Shown one piece after another: positions 22,464 to 31,594 of a stretch of DNA of 64,000 nucleotides. Within the stretch, counting starts at the first letter, position 1; every line of letters begins with the position of its first letter. The notes under the pieces were generated by a model that worked only from the letters and a program-made list of their open reading frames with translations, was not told the DNA's origin and did no database searches. The DNA is from Ignavibacteriota bacterium (lineage in GTDB: Bacteria; Bacteroidota; Ignavibacteria; Ignavibacteriales; Melioribacteraceae): contig PAAX01000035.1 in the NCBI GenBank assembly GCA_002698995.1, forward strand, positions 112,390-176,389, written 5' to 3'. Position numbers and translations under genes: made by a program.

Positions 22464-25274
22464 ATGAAATATTTTACTAAGGTGATTAATACCTTTTTTG
22501 TCACTTCTCTTCTACTCCTGACGTTTTCTACAAGTTCTTTTGCTCAAACTGGTAAAATTGCTGGTAGAGTTTTAGACGCAACAACTGGTGAACCCATGCC
22601 ATTTGTTAACATTATTATACTTGGTACTGCGCAAGGTGCAGCTACAGATCTTGATGGTTATTATTCAATTTTAAATGTTAGACCCGGTAATTATTCTGTT
22701 AAAGCTTCTGCCGTTGGTTATAATGCTGTAACTGTTCAAGATGTAAGAGTATCAATAGATTTAACTTCTGAAGTAAACATGCAGTTAGCTGAAACTAGTG
22801 TTGAACTAGGACAGGAAATTATTGTTGTTGCAGAAAAACCTCTTGTAACCAAGGATTTAACTGCTTCAACTGCACTAGTAAGTTCAGAAGAGATTGCTGC
22901 GCTGCCTGTAACTGAATTTCAAGAAGTTTTGGAATTACAAGCCGGTGTTGTTGGCGGTAATGTTAGAGGGGGAAGAAGTGGTGAAGTAGTTTATGCTATT
23001 GACGGTGTTCCGGTTACCGACGTTTATGACGGTTCTACGGTTGTAGATGTAAATGCCGGTGCTATTCAAGAGCTTCAATTTATAAGCGGTGCTTTTAATG
23101 CCGAATACGGAAGAGCTCTTTCTGCTTATGTTAACCTTTCTACTAAAGAAGGTGCCAGTGAATTTAGAGGAAGTGTAACTTCTTACATTGGCGATTATTA
23201 TTCAAATAATACAAAAGTTTTTAGAGCAATAAATGATTTTAATCCGGTTGCCATTAGAAACTTAGACGGAAATATTTCCGGTCCAATTATTCCTAATCTT
23301 TTATCATTTTATGCCAATGCAAGATATATTTATTTTGATGGATGGATAAATGGAGAAAAAAGATATAACCCTTGGGATATTACTATAAATAAAGGCTCAG
23401 ATTTACCTCCTGAAGAAAGATACGATATTCAACAGACCGGTGACGGCGAAGTTGTTCCTATGAATTACAGCGAAAGATTTTACGGACAAGGTAAGTTAAC
23501 TTTTACTCCTATCTCCGGTATAAAGATTAATTATAACTATATTTTAGATAGAACTCGTTATCAGGATTACAATCAGTTTTATACATTTAATCCCGATGGC
23601 AGACCGAAGCAGTTCCGCTGGGGTATAACAAACATTCTTAATCTTACACATACTCTCGGCTCAAATACTTTTTATACTGCTTCAGGTTCTTACTTCTTTA
23701 AAAAATACAGATCTTATGTATATGATGATGTGAATTATCCTTTATGGACTCATGATGCGTTATTAGGACAGCAGCCGTCTGAAGCTCCTAGTTTTGGAAC
23801 CGGTGGAACAGATAATAATTGGTTCAAACGTACTACAAATAGTTACGGTTTTAAATTTGACATTACTTCTCAGATAACAAGAACACATCAAATTAAATCC
23901 GGTTTTGAAATAAACAGCAACAGAATATCTTTCGATAGAATTAGTCTTTTCCAATACAAAGATCTTAATTCAAATGGGCAATATGATCCTGGCGAAGAAG
24001 GAATACCTGAACCAAAAGACAGCGGTGATCCTTTTGTGTTAAGAAGAATTCCGGATATTAACAATCCCGATGAAAACTTAGCAATCGATATTTATGAAAG
24101 AAGCCCGATTGAAATTTCTGCTTATATTCAAGATAAAATTGAATTAGATGAAATGATTATTAATGTTGGCGTTAGATTCGATTACTTTCAACCAGATGGC
24201 AAAATATTAGCCGATCCTTCTGAACCGGATATTTATAGACCTAGAAAAGAAGAAAACAGAGCTTTATCTATGGCTGAAAGAAGAGCAATTTGGTATAAAG
24301 ATGCCTCTTCAAAATATCAATTTAGTCCGCGTTTAGGTATTGCATTCCCTATTACAGATAGAGGAGTTATTCACTTTTCATACGGACACTTCTTCCAAAT
24401 TCCCAACTATGAATTATTATATACTAATCCGGAATATAAATTTGCAGAAGGTTCAACAGGTAACTTAGGTATTGCAGGCAATCCTGATCTTAAACCTGAA
24501 CAAACAATCAGCGGTGAAGTTGGTTTACAACAGGCTTTAACAGATGAATTAGCTGTTGATATTACCGGCTACTTCAGAGATATAAAAGATTTGACAGGTA
24601 CCAGAACTGATGAAATTACTTTGGCTAGAACCAAATCAACATACAGCCAATATAAGAACAGTGATTTTGGATTTGTGAAAGGAATAGTATTAAGTATCAA
24701 TAAAAGATTTGCAAATAATTGGTCGGCTACATTAGACTATACATTGCAAAGTGCAAAAGGAAATGCTTCCGATCCTGCAGCAACAAGAAATGCAATTGCC
24801 GGCGGACAAGAACCCGAAATACAGTTGGTAAGATTAAATTGGGATCAAACCCACACTGTTAATGCTACATTTAACTATGCATCTGATGATAACTGGGGAT
24901 TCAGCTTTATTGCACAATACGGAAGCGGTTTCCCGTATACTCCTACTCAAGCATCTAATATCAGTAAACTGTTAACTAACAGCGAACTAAAACCAACATC
25001 ATTTAATGTCGATTTAAGAGCATTTTATGATATAGTACTTTCAGATGTCGTTAAAATAAATCTCTTTGCGAGAATATATAACTTGTTTGATATAAGCAAT
25101 GAAGTTAATGTTTATTCAGATAGTGGTACTGCAGATTTTACTATTAATGAGTATAACTATAGATTAAGAAATACTCCGGCAATAGTAAACTCATTAGATG
25201 AATTTTATAGAAATCCATCTTTCTATTCTGAACCAAGAAGAATAGAATTAGGTGCTACTATTTACTTTAATTAA
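22464..25274 (+). CDS. TonB-dependent outer-membrane receptor
   Basis: A 936-residue outer-membrane protein. Signal peptide (1-28), then a carboxypeptidase-regulatory-like beta-sandwich (about 30-115, KIAGRVLDATTGEPMPFVNI), a plug domain (about 125-235, with VVGGNVRGGRSGEVVYAIDG) and a long TonB-dependent barrel ending in an aromatic residue (ELGATIYFN), as expected for outer-membrane insertion. The substrate is unknown. It heads a four-gene same-strand cluster with a large surface protein, a PorV-like protein and a T9SS cargo. Confidence 0.9.
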   Translation: MKYFTKVINTFFVTSLLLLTFSTSSFAQTGKIAGRVLDATTGEPMPFVNIIILGTAQGAATDLDGYYSILNVRPGNYSVKASAVGYNAVTVQDVRVSIDLTSEVNMQLAETSVELGQEIIVVAEKPLVTKDLTASTALVSSEEIAALPVTEFQEVLELQAGVVGGNVRGGRSGEVVYAIDGVPVTDVYDGSTVVDVNAGAIQELQFISGAFNAEYGRALSAYVNLSTKEGASEFRGSVTSYIGDYYSNNTKVFRAINDFNPVAIRNLDGNISGPIIPNLLSFYANARYIYFDGWINGEKRYNPWDITINKGSDLPPEERYDIQQTGDGEVVPMNYSERFYGQGKLTFTPISGIKINYNYILDRTRYQDYNQFYTFNPDGRPKQFRWGITNILNLTHTLGSNTFYTASGSYFFKKYRSYVYDDVNYPLWTHDALLGQQPSEAPSFGTGGTDNNWFKRTTNSYGFKFDITSQITRTHQIKSGFEINSNRISFDRISLFQYKDLNSNGQYDPGEEGIPEPKDSGDPFVLRRIPDINNPDENLAIDIYERSPIEISAYIQDKIELDEMIINVGVRFDYFQPDGKILADPSEPDIYRPRKEENRALSMAERRAIWYKDASSKYQFSPRLGIAFPITDRGVIHFSYGHFFQIPNYELLYTNPEYKFAEGSTGNLGIAGNPDLKPEQTISGEVGLQQALTDELAVDITGYFRDIKDLTGTRTDEITLARTKSTYSQYKNSDFGFVKGIVLSINKRFANNWSATLDYTLQSAKGNASDPAATRNAIAGGQEPEIQLVRLNWDQTHTVNATFNYASDDNWGFSFIAQYGSGFPYTPTQASNISKLLTNSELKPTSFNVDLRAFYDIVLSDVVKINLFARIYNLFDISNEVNVYSDSGTADFTINEYNYRLRNTPAIVNSLDEFYRNPSFYSEPRRIELGATIYFN

Positions 25275-25301
25275 AATTTTGAAATAAGGGTGGATAGATT
25301 T

Positions 25302-28300
25302 ATGAAAAACAATAAATACTACCGAATTTTAGTTCCAGCAATATTTTTGCTGTTCTTTTTTATTGTTGATGTAGCCGCTCAGCAGATCGGTAGAGGTGAT
25401 CCAAACGCATTAAGAATTGGTGTTCACAGAGGTAACCAAGTTAGAACAGTTTTCAGCAACCTTGGTGTTATTGCTCAACCGGGCAATCAAGGTCCAAGAG
25501 GTGCATGGAAATTTGATAATAACGGTTATGTAGGTGACGTTTCACCTTTAGTTGGTGTTAAAATTCCGGTTGATACAAATGGCGATGGAATTGCTGATAA
25601 AGATACATTTTCAGTTGTTATTACTAATGTTTCCCGTCCTGGCGGTGGAGATGCTTCTCCAGGCGGTACTGCTTGGACTTTCCAGCCAATCCCCGGCTTC
25701 TTTGATGAACTTCTTGATGAAGAAGGTAAAGGGGTTGCTATGAGCCATCAGCCTGAAACTTGGCCTTCTGTTTGGCCCGATCAACCAACATGGGTTGATG
25801 AAGATGGAAATGCTGAATGGAACGGTTATTTTGGTCGCGGACAATTTAATGCTGATCAAGAAAGTTACTTCTGGATGGATGATAATCAAGATGAAAAATT
25901 CTTTCAAAGATTAGGATTTTTACCTGATTCAACAGATCCAACTAGAAAAGGGCAGGCACTTCAAGTAGCAGTTAGAGGAATGCAGTGGTCTAACTTTTTA
26001 GCTCAAGATGTACTTTTCTGGCTATATGATATTAATAATGTTGGTACTACAACATATAGTCAAACAGTATTCGGATTTTTAGTGGGAACATACGTTGGTG
26101 TAGAAGATCCTGAATATAATGACGACGTATCTTTCTTTGATATTAGAGATAACATTACTTACACTTTTGATTTTGATCAATACATTACTCCTTCTGCAAA
26201 CCCAAGATGGCTTCCAACACCTAACGAAGTAGGTGTTTTGGCATACGCATTCTTGGAATCTCCGGGAAATCCTTTTGACGGTATTGATAATGATGCAGAT
26301 AACAGAAACTTCGATGGAAGTGCTCCTTATTTTGAAGGAGTAAGTTTCTTACCTAGAACTGTTCAATCAGGAGATAAGCTGATTTTAATTGATCCTGTAA
26401 CTTTTGAAAGATCTGAATTTACTATGCCTAACAGTCAAGTAACAGTTCAATCAATGGGAAAAAGCTTTACTTTAGTTCCTGGAGCAACAGTTTTAACCGA
26501 AGGTGCTGCTAATGAAACCGGTGTTATTGGAAAAGATGCTACAGATGGTATTGATAATGATTTGGACGGATTAATAGATGAAAACTCACAGGTTCATTAT
26601 CGTCAGTTCCAGAAAGCCGGAACCCAAACTTTAATAGATACCTTAAACCCGGTTCAATATTTTGATTATTCAAGATCATTAGCAAACAATCTTCCTATGA
26701 TTGATGAAGCAAGAGATGATTTGATTGATAATGATAGTGACTGGGATCCGGAATTTGATGATGTTGGTGAAGATGGTAAACCCGAAACCGGAGATTTAGG
26801 AGAAGGGGACGGTGTTCCTACTCCTGGTGAACCGAATTTTGATAGAACTGACGTTGATGAATCAGATCAAATCGGGTTAACAAGTTTTCAGTATTTCGTT
26901 CCTGCCGGCGATATCAGCATGAGCGATGAAAATGATATGTGGCGTAGATTGCGTCCTGGATTCTTCTCGGTTCCAACAATATTTGTTAATGGAGTCGCTA
27001 CTAGAGGAGAAGATGGAGACTTTATTTACGGTTCAGGTTATTTTCCGCTGTTACCAAAAAGAACCGAAAGATTCTCTTTGGCTTTAGCTTTTGGTGAAGA
27101 CCTTGCCGCAGTTTTCAAGACTAAAAGAGTTGCTCAGTTAATTTATGATGCAAACTATAATTTCCCTCGTCCACCTGAAAAACCAACTGTTACTGCAGTT
27201 GCCGGTGATGGAAAAGTAACTCTTTATTGGGATAGAGTTGCAGAAGAATCTATTGATCCTACAACAAAAGAAAAAGATTTTGAAGGATATAAAATATTCA
27301 AAGGAACCGATCCTGATTTAACAGATGCCTTTACTTTAACAAACGGAAGAGGAATTGCAAAAGCTTACAAACCTGTAGCGCAATTCGATCTTAATAACGG
27401 CATTAGAGGATACTTCCCGTTAACAGCCCAATTAAATGATTTACTAGATGGATTACCATTCTTCTTAGGTGATGATAAAGGAATCAGTAATTCATGGGTT
27501 GATACTGATGTTATAAACGGCAGAACTTATTATTATGCAGTTGTTGCTTACGATAGAGGAGATGCCGCTAAAGAAATCTATCCTTCTGAAAACAACGTGT
27601 TTATTGCAAAAAATAATATCGGTGAAATTCTTTTGGATATAAATACAGTTGCGGTAGTTCCAAATGCTCCTGTTGCCGGTTATGTTCCACCTCAGGATGG
27701 TGAAGAATTAACTAGAACTTCAGGTGCTTCTGAAACAGTACCTTACTTTAGTGTTATTGATGAAACAAGAGTGAAAACTACATCTTATGAAGTAGTCATT
27801 ATTGATTCTCTGGTAAAAAACACTCCTATTGGTTATGCGTACAATGTTGTTAATACTGCTACAGCAGATACATTATTCGAAGTTCCGCAAAAATTACAAG
27901 CAGAAAACAACGCTGTTTTTGACGGAATCAATTTGTCATTTAATACTGCTTACCAAACGCTGGATAGTATTAAATTAAACAGAAATCAGTCAGGCTGGGC
28001 AAACGGTGATTCAACTTACCTGAATTATGTAGCTTATTTTCAAACATTTAGTGCTAATTCGGGAGTAGTTAACTTCAAGGATCCTAAAACTTATGCGTTA
28101 GTATTTTATGATGATTTCAGCAGACAAAGTGTTGATCCGACTTTAATTACTAATTTGCCTGCTAATCCAAACTTCAGCCAAAAGTTAGTAAACTTTGATG
28201 TATATGATTATACTAATAAAGATAATCCGGTTAAAATGCCATTCATTCCAAGCGGAAGAAATATTGATACTTTCAAAGTTGCTGCCGGCAGCAGATTATT

Positions 28301-28808
28301 CTTGATTGATGAGGATTCAACAACAATTACTTGGACTGTTGACTTTGCCGGTGATTCTACAAAAACTCACTTAGCTGGTTTAGGTGATACTTTATATGTA
28401 AACTTCAGAAAGCCATTATCATCTATAGATAAATTTACATTCAATACTGTTGCTGCAGGTTATGATGCCAATAAAGCAAAAGAAAATATTAAGAATGTAA
28501 AAGCTGTTCCTAATCCTTATGTTGTTACCAACATATTTGAAGAACCTCTTCCATCAACCATTACAGGTAGAGGAGAAAGAGTAATAAACTTCATCAACTT
28601 ACCGCCAAGCAGTAAAATTCATATTTATACTTCAAGCGGTAATCATGTTAGAACAATTGAACATAATGGAACAATACAAAATGGAACTGTTTCTTGGGAT
28701 TTAAGAACCAAGGAAGGTTTAGATGTTGCATTTGGTGTTTATTTCTATGTTGTGGAAGCCGACGGAATTGGTGAAAAGAAGTTCGGTAAATTAGCAATAA
28801 TTAAGTAA
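25302..28808 (+). CDS. Large secreted surface protein with FN3-like domain and T9SS-type tail
   Basis: A secreted protein of 1,168 residues from the ATG at 25302, which I prefer to a GTG four codons earlier because AAGGG lies 11 bases upstream of it. After a signal peptide it has a long unrecognised N-terminal region rich in aspartate (DGIDNDADN, DGIDNDLDG: calcium-type DxDxDG repeats), a fibronectin type III-like domain (about 630-760, PTVTAVAGDGKVTLYWDRV) and a C-terminal domain starting VPNPYVV and ending FGKLAIIK that resembles a Por secretion sorting domain. It is probably exported by type IX secretion and may work with the adjacent TonB receptor. Confidence 0.75.
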   Translation: MKNNKYYRILVPAIFLLFFFIVDVAAQQIGRGDPNALRIGVHRGNQVRTVFSNLGVIAQPGNQGPRGAWKFDNNGYVGDVSPLVGVKIPVDTNGDGIADKDTFSVVITNVSRPGGGDASPGGTAWTFQPIPGFFDELLDEEGKGVAMSHQPETWPSVWPDQPTWVDEDGNAEWNGYFGRGQFNADQESYFWMDDNQDEKFFQRLGFLPDSTDPTRKGQALQVAVRGMQWSNFLAQDVLFWLYDINNVGTTTYSQTVFGFLVGTYVGVEDPEYNDDVSFFDIRDNITYTFDFDQYITPSANPRWLPTPNEVGVLAYAFLESPGNPFDGIDNDADNRNFDGSAPYFEGVSFLPRTVQSGDKLILIDPVTFERSEFTMPNSQVTVQSMGKSFTLVPGATVLTEGAANETGVIGKDATDGIDNDLDGLIDENSQVHYRQFQKAGTQTLIDTLNPVQYFDYSRSLANNLPMIDEARDDLIDNDSDWDPEFDDVGEDGKPETGDLGEGDGVPTPGEPNFDRTDVDESDQIGLTSFQYFVPAGDISMSDENDMWRRLRPGFFSVPTIFVNGVATRGEDGDFIYGSGYFPLLPKRTERFSLALAFGEDLAAVFKTKRVAQLIYDANYNFPRPPEKPTVTAVAGDGKVTLYWDRVAEESIDPTTKEKDFEGYKIFKGTDPDLTDAFTLTNGRGIAKAYKPVAQFDLNNGIRGYFPLTAQLNDLLDGLPFFLGDDKGISNSWVDTDVINGRTYYYAVVAYDRGDAAKEIYPSENNVFIAKNNIGEILLDINTVAVVPNAPVAGYVPPQDGEELTRTSGASETVPYFSVIDETRVKTTSYEVVIIDSLVKNTPIGYAYNVVNTATADTLFEVPQKLQAENNAVFDGINLSFNTAYQTLDSIKLNRNQSGWANGDSTYLNYVAYFQTFSANSGVVNFKDPKTYALVFYDDFSRQSVDPTLITNLPANPNFSQKLVNFDVYDYTNKDNPVKMPFIPSGRNIDTFKVAAGSRLFLIDEDSTTITWTVDFAGDSTKTHLAGLGDTLYVNFRKPLSSIDKFTFNTVAAGYDANKAKENIKNVKAVPNPYVVTNIFEEPLPSTITGRGERVINFINLPPSSKIHIYTSSGNHVRTIEHNGTIQNGTVSWDLRTKEGLDVAFGVYFYVVEADGIGEKKFGKLAIIK

Positions 28809-28842
28809 TCAAATTAAGAAAGAGAAATTTGCCGAGGATAAA

Positions 28843-29850
28843 ATGAAGAAATTAAAAAATTATATAATACTTTTATTAATTGGGGTTTCTGTTAATTTTG
28901 CCCAAAATAAAGTTGGTACTACAGTTGGAGATTTTCTTACTATACCGGTTGGACCAAGAGCCACCGGTATGGGAGGAGCATTTGTTGCTGTAGCCGATGA
29001 TGCTACTAGTGCATTTTGGAATTCCAGCGGACTTTCACGTCTGCCTGGCAACCAATTTACTGCTGCCAGAGCTGACTGGCTTGTTGGTACCAGTTTAAAT
29101 TATGTTGGAGTTGTAATTAAATTAGACAGCGATAATGCTTTTGCATTAAGCTTTAATTCGCTTGATTATGGTGATGAGGAAATTACAACAGCTTTACAAC
29201 CCAACGGAACCGGACAAAGATGGGATGCTATGGATCTTGCAGTTGGTTTATCTTACTCAAGAAACTTAACTGATAGGTTCTCTATCGGCGGTACTTTAAA
29301 ATATATTCAATCGAGAATATGGAATGAGAGTGCTTCTGCATTTGCATTAGATGTAGGGCTATTATTTACCACTCAATTTAATGGCTTGAAAATTGGTATG
29401 AATATCGCCAATTTTGGAACCGAGATGAAATTGGCAGGTAAAGATTTGTTCCAACCGGTTGATATTGATCCAGCAAATACCGGTAATAATTCTACAATCG
29501 TTTCCTCTTTGGAAACTGATTCTTGGAATTTACCACTGATGTTTACTGTTGGCGTTGGTATGGATGCGGTAAATACAGAAAATTGGAGATGGACTGTTGC
29601 TGCAGATGCAATTTATCCTAACAATACAACTCCATACATTAATGGTGGAACTGAACTTGTTTGGAACAATATTTTGTTCTTAAGGGTAGGATATAATTCA
29701 CTTTTTGAAGAAGCTTCTGAAGAAGGATTGACTGCCGGTGCAGGTCTCCAATATAACATAGGAGGTTTTGACTTAAGAATTGATTATAGCTACATGGACT
29801 TTGGAATCTTTGATTCAATTAATAGATATTCCGTATCAATCGGATTTTAA
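28843..29850 (+). CDS. PorV/PorQ-family outer-membrane protein
   Basis: A 335-residue outer-membrane beta barrel of the PorV/PorQ group. Signal peptide (1-20), then TIPVGPRATGMGGAFVAVAD and FWNSSGLSR, the family signature, followed by alternating strands ending in SVSIGF. PorV shuttles T9SS cargo from the translocon to the surface attachment machinery. Its position between two proteins with C-terminal sorting domains supports a dedicated secretion role. Confidence 0.85.
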   Translation: MKKLKNYIILLLIGVSVNFAQNKVGTTVGDFLTIPVGPRATGMGGAFVAVADDATSAFWNSSGLSRLPGNQFTAARADWLVGTSLNYVGVVIKLDSDNAFALSFNSLDYGDEEITTALQPNGTGQRWDAMDLAVGLSYSRNLTDRFSIGGTLKYIQSRIWNESASAFALDVGLLFTTQFNGLKIGMNIANFGTEMKLAGKDLFQPVDIDPANTGNNSTIVSSLETDSWNLPLMFTVGVGMDAVNTENWRWTVAADAIYPNNTTPYINGGTELVWNNILFLRVGYNSLFEEASEEGLTAGAGLQYNIGGFDLRIDYSYMDFGIFDSINRYSVSIGF

Positions 29851-29886
29851 TCAACAAAATACAATCAACAACCATAAGGGGTACTT

Positions 29887-31485
29887 ATGAAAAAAGTAAC
29901 TTACTTAATAACTTTAGTGCTACTCCTAGCTAGCACACAGCTGTTTGGTCAAGTTCAAAATACTGTAAATTTTACAGCAGATTTAACTGATCTTATAGCT
30001 GAAGGATTCGATCCTGCAACTGATCAAATTGAAGTTAGAGGATTTGACGGCTGGGATGGTGATGGTGTTACTACTATTAGCGGCGAAAGATTAATGACTC
30101 GCGAAGGTACAACCAACATCTATAAAACTACTCTTGTAGTTCAATCTCCAGGCGCTGCCGGCGCTTCTGGTTTTTGGAAATTCAAAGCTGGTCCAGACGA
30201 TAAGTTTGTTGACGGCGGTTGGGAATTAGGTGCTGCTAGAACTTATACTTTTGAAGCGGACGGTAATACAGTTGAAGTTAACGAATCAGTAATTAATATT
30301 GATGTTATTGTTACTGGCGTTGGTATTCAAAACACAATTAATTTTAATGCTGATATTTCCGGTATCATTGGTCTTTCTTCTACAGGTGCTTTTGATCCTG
30401 AATCTGATCAAATGACTGTTGCTGGTTTAGACTGGGATGGTCTTGGTACTTTAATCAGTGATCCTGCAGATAGAGTTATGTTGGCTGATGACTTTACACC
30501 GGGCTTATATTATACTTCTTTAACTATTGAAGCTCCTGCTGAGTTTGTTGTTGGCGATTCTACAAAATGGAAATTCAAAGCTGAACCAGGTGATAGATTT
30601 TCTAATGGCGGCTGGGAATTAGGTTCTGATAGATGGTTCCATTATGAAGCAGATGGTACTGAAATTAATCTTCCTGATATCGTTCCATCAATAGTTCCTT
30701 TAGGCGAACCTACGACAACAAATACAGTAATTAAATTTGCTGTTGATATGGGTCAAAATCCTACAAACCAATATGACGATTCTGCTATTCCTCTAAATTT
30801 ATTAGAATTTGTTGGTCTAAAAGGTGCTGATAGTACTATTGGTGCTTGGGCTGGCGACTGGACTCCTGAAGATACAGTTGTTTCAGGAAGCTTTTTAGGT
30901 GGAAATGATTTCAGAGAAATGATTCCATTAAATGACTCTGGTGTTAAAGGTGACGTTACTGCTGGTGACAACATTTGGTCAGCAGATGTTTTATTTCCAG
31001 CTGGTACTCCAGAAGGTAGTTTAGAATTTAAATATGGTGCTTGGTATGATGGAGCTACAACAGTTTCTGCTTCAAGCCCAATGGATAATGAAGGTGGATT
31101 CGGAACAAACCATAATTTCTATTTCACAGGCAGCTTAAACGGTGGAACAGTTTATAGTGTTTGGGGCGATATGGCTACTCCTGTTACAGTTGGAGTTGAT
31201 AAAGACGGTGAATTAAATCCATCTGAATTTACTTTATCACAAAACTATCCAAACCCATTTAACCCTACAACAGTTATAAAATATTCTATAGCTAAAGCTT
31301 CTGATGTTAGCTTAAAAGTTTATAACCTATTAGGTCAAGAAGTTGCTACATTAGTAAATACTGCACAAAACATTGGATCTTATGAAGTTAAATTCAATGC
31401 TTCTAACTTATCAAGCGGTATTTATTTCTATACATTATCTGCTGATGGATTATCATTCACCAAAAAGATGATGTTAATTAAGTAA
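29887..31485 (+). CDS. T9SS type A sorting-domain protein with repeated beta domains
   Basis: A 532-residue secreted protein. After the signal peptide, two homologous domains of about 110 residues (starting NTVNFTADLTD and NTINFNADIS, each containing WKFKA and GGWELG) are followed by a third related module. Their shape suggests starch-binding or immunoglobulin-like beta sandwiches, which is inference. The last about 80 residues are a type A sorting domain: LSQNYPNPFNPTTVIKYSI to SGIYFYTLSADG and a basic end. It should be translocated and surface-attached by T9SS with help from the PorV-like protein encoded upstream. Confidence 0.85.
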   Translation: MKKVTYLITLVLLLASTQLFGQVQNTVNFTADLTDLIAEGFDPATDQIEVRGFDGWDGDGVTTISGERLMTREGTTNIYKTTLVVQSPGAAGASGFWKFKAGPDDKFVDGGWELGAARTYTFEADGNTVEVNESVINIDVIVTGVGIQNTINFNADISGIIGLSSTGAFDPESDQMTVAGLDWDGLGTLISDPADRVMLADDFTPGLYYTSLTIEAPAEFVVGDSTKWKFKAEPGDRFSNGGWELGSDRWFHYEADGTEINLPDIVPSIVPLGEPTTTNTVIKFAVDMGQNPTNQYDDSAIPLNLLEFVGLKGADSTIGAWAGDWTPEDTVVSGSFLGGNDFREMIPLNDSGVKGDVTAGDNIWSADVLFPAGTPEGSLEFKYGAWYDGATTVSASSPMDNEGGFGTNHNFYFTGSLNGGTVYSVWGDMATPVTVGVDKDGELNPSEFTLSQNYPNPFNPTTVIKYSIAKASDVSLKVYNLLGQEVATLVNTAQNIGSYEVKFNASNLSSGIYFYTLSADGLSFTKKMMLIK

Positions 31486-31516
31486 TTTTATAGAGTATAT
31501 AAAATACTTGAAAAAT

Positions 31517-31550
31517 AAAAGGAACGTGATTATTATCGCGTTCCTTTTTT
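31517..31550 (+). terminator. Intrinsic terminator of the surface-protein cluster
   Basis: A 14-bp stem, AAAAGGAACGTGAT with ATCGCGTTCCTTTT, containing one G-T pair and a four-base loop, followed by a T run. It ends the transcript of the T9SS-related cluster before the carbamoyltransferase operon. Confidence 0.8.
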
Positions 31551-31594
31551 TATATTTAGTTCCGATTTTTATTTATCATTAACGAAAGTGTAGA

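Noticed and set aside
25611..25907. Minus-strand 98-residue frame in the surface protein gene
   Set aside because: Shadow of a long plus-strand gene with signal peptide and consistent codon use.
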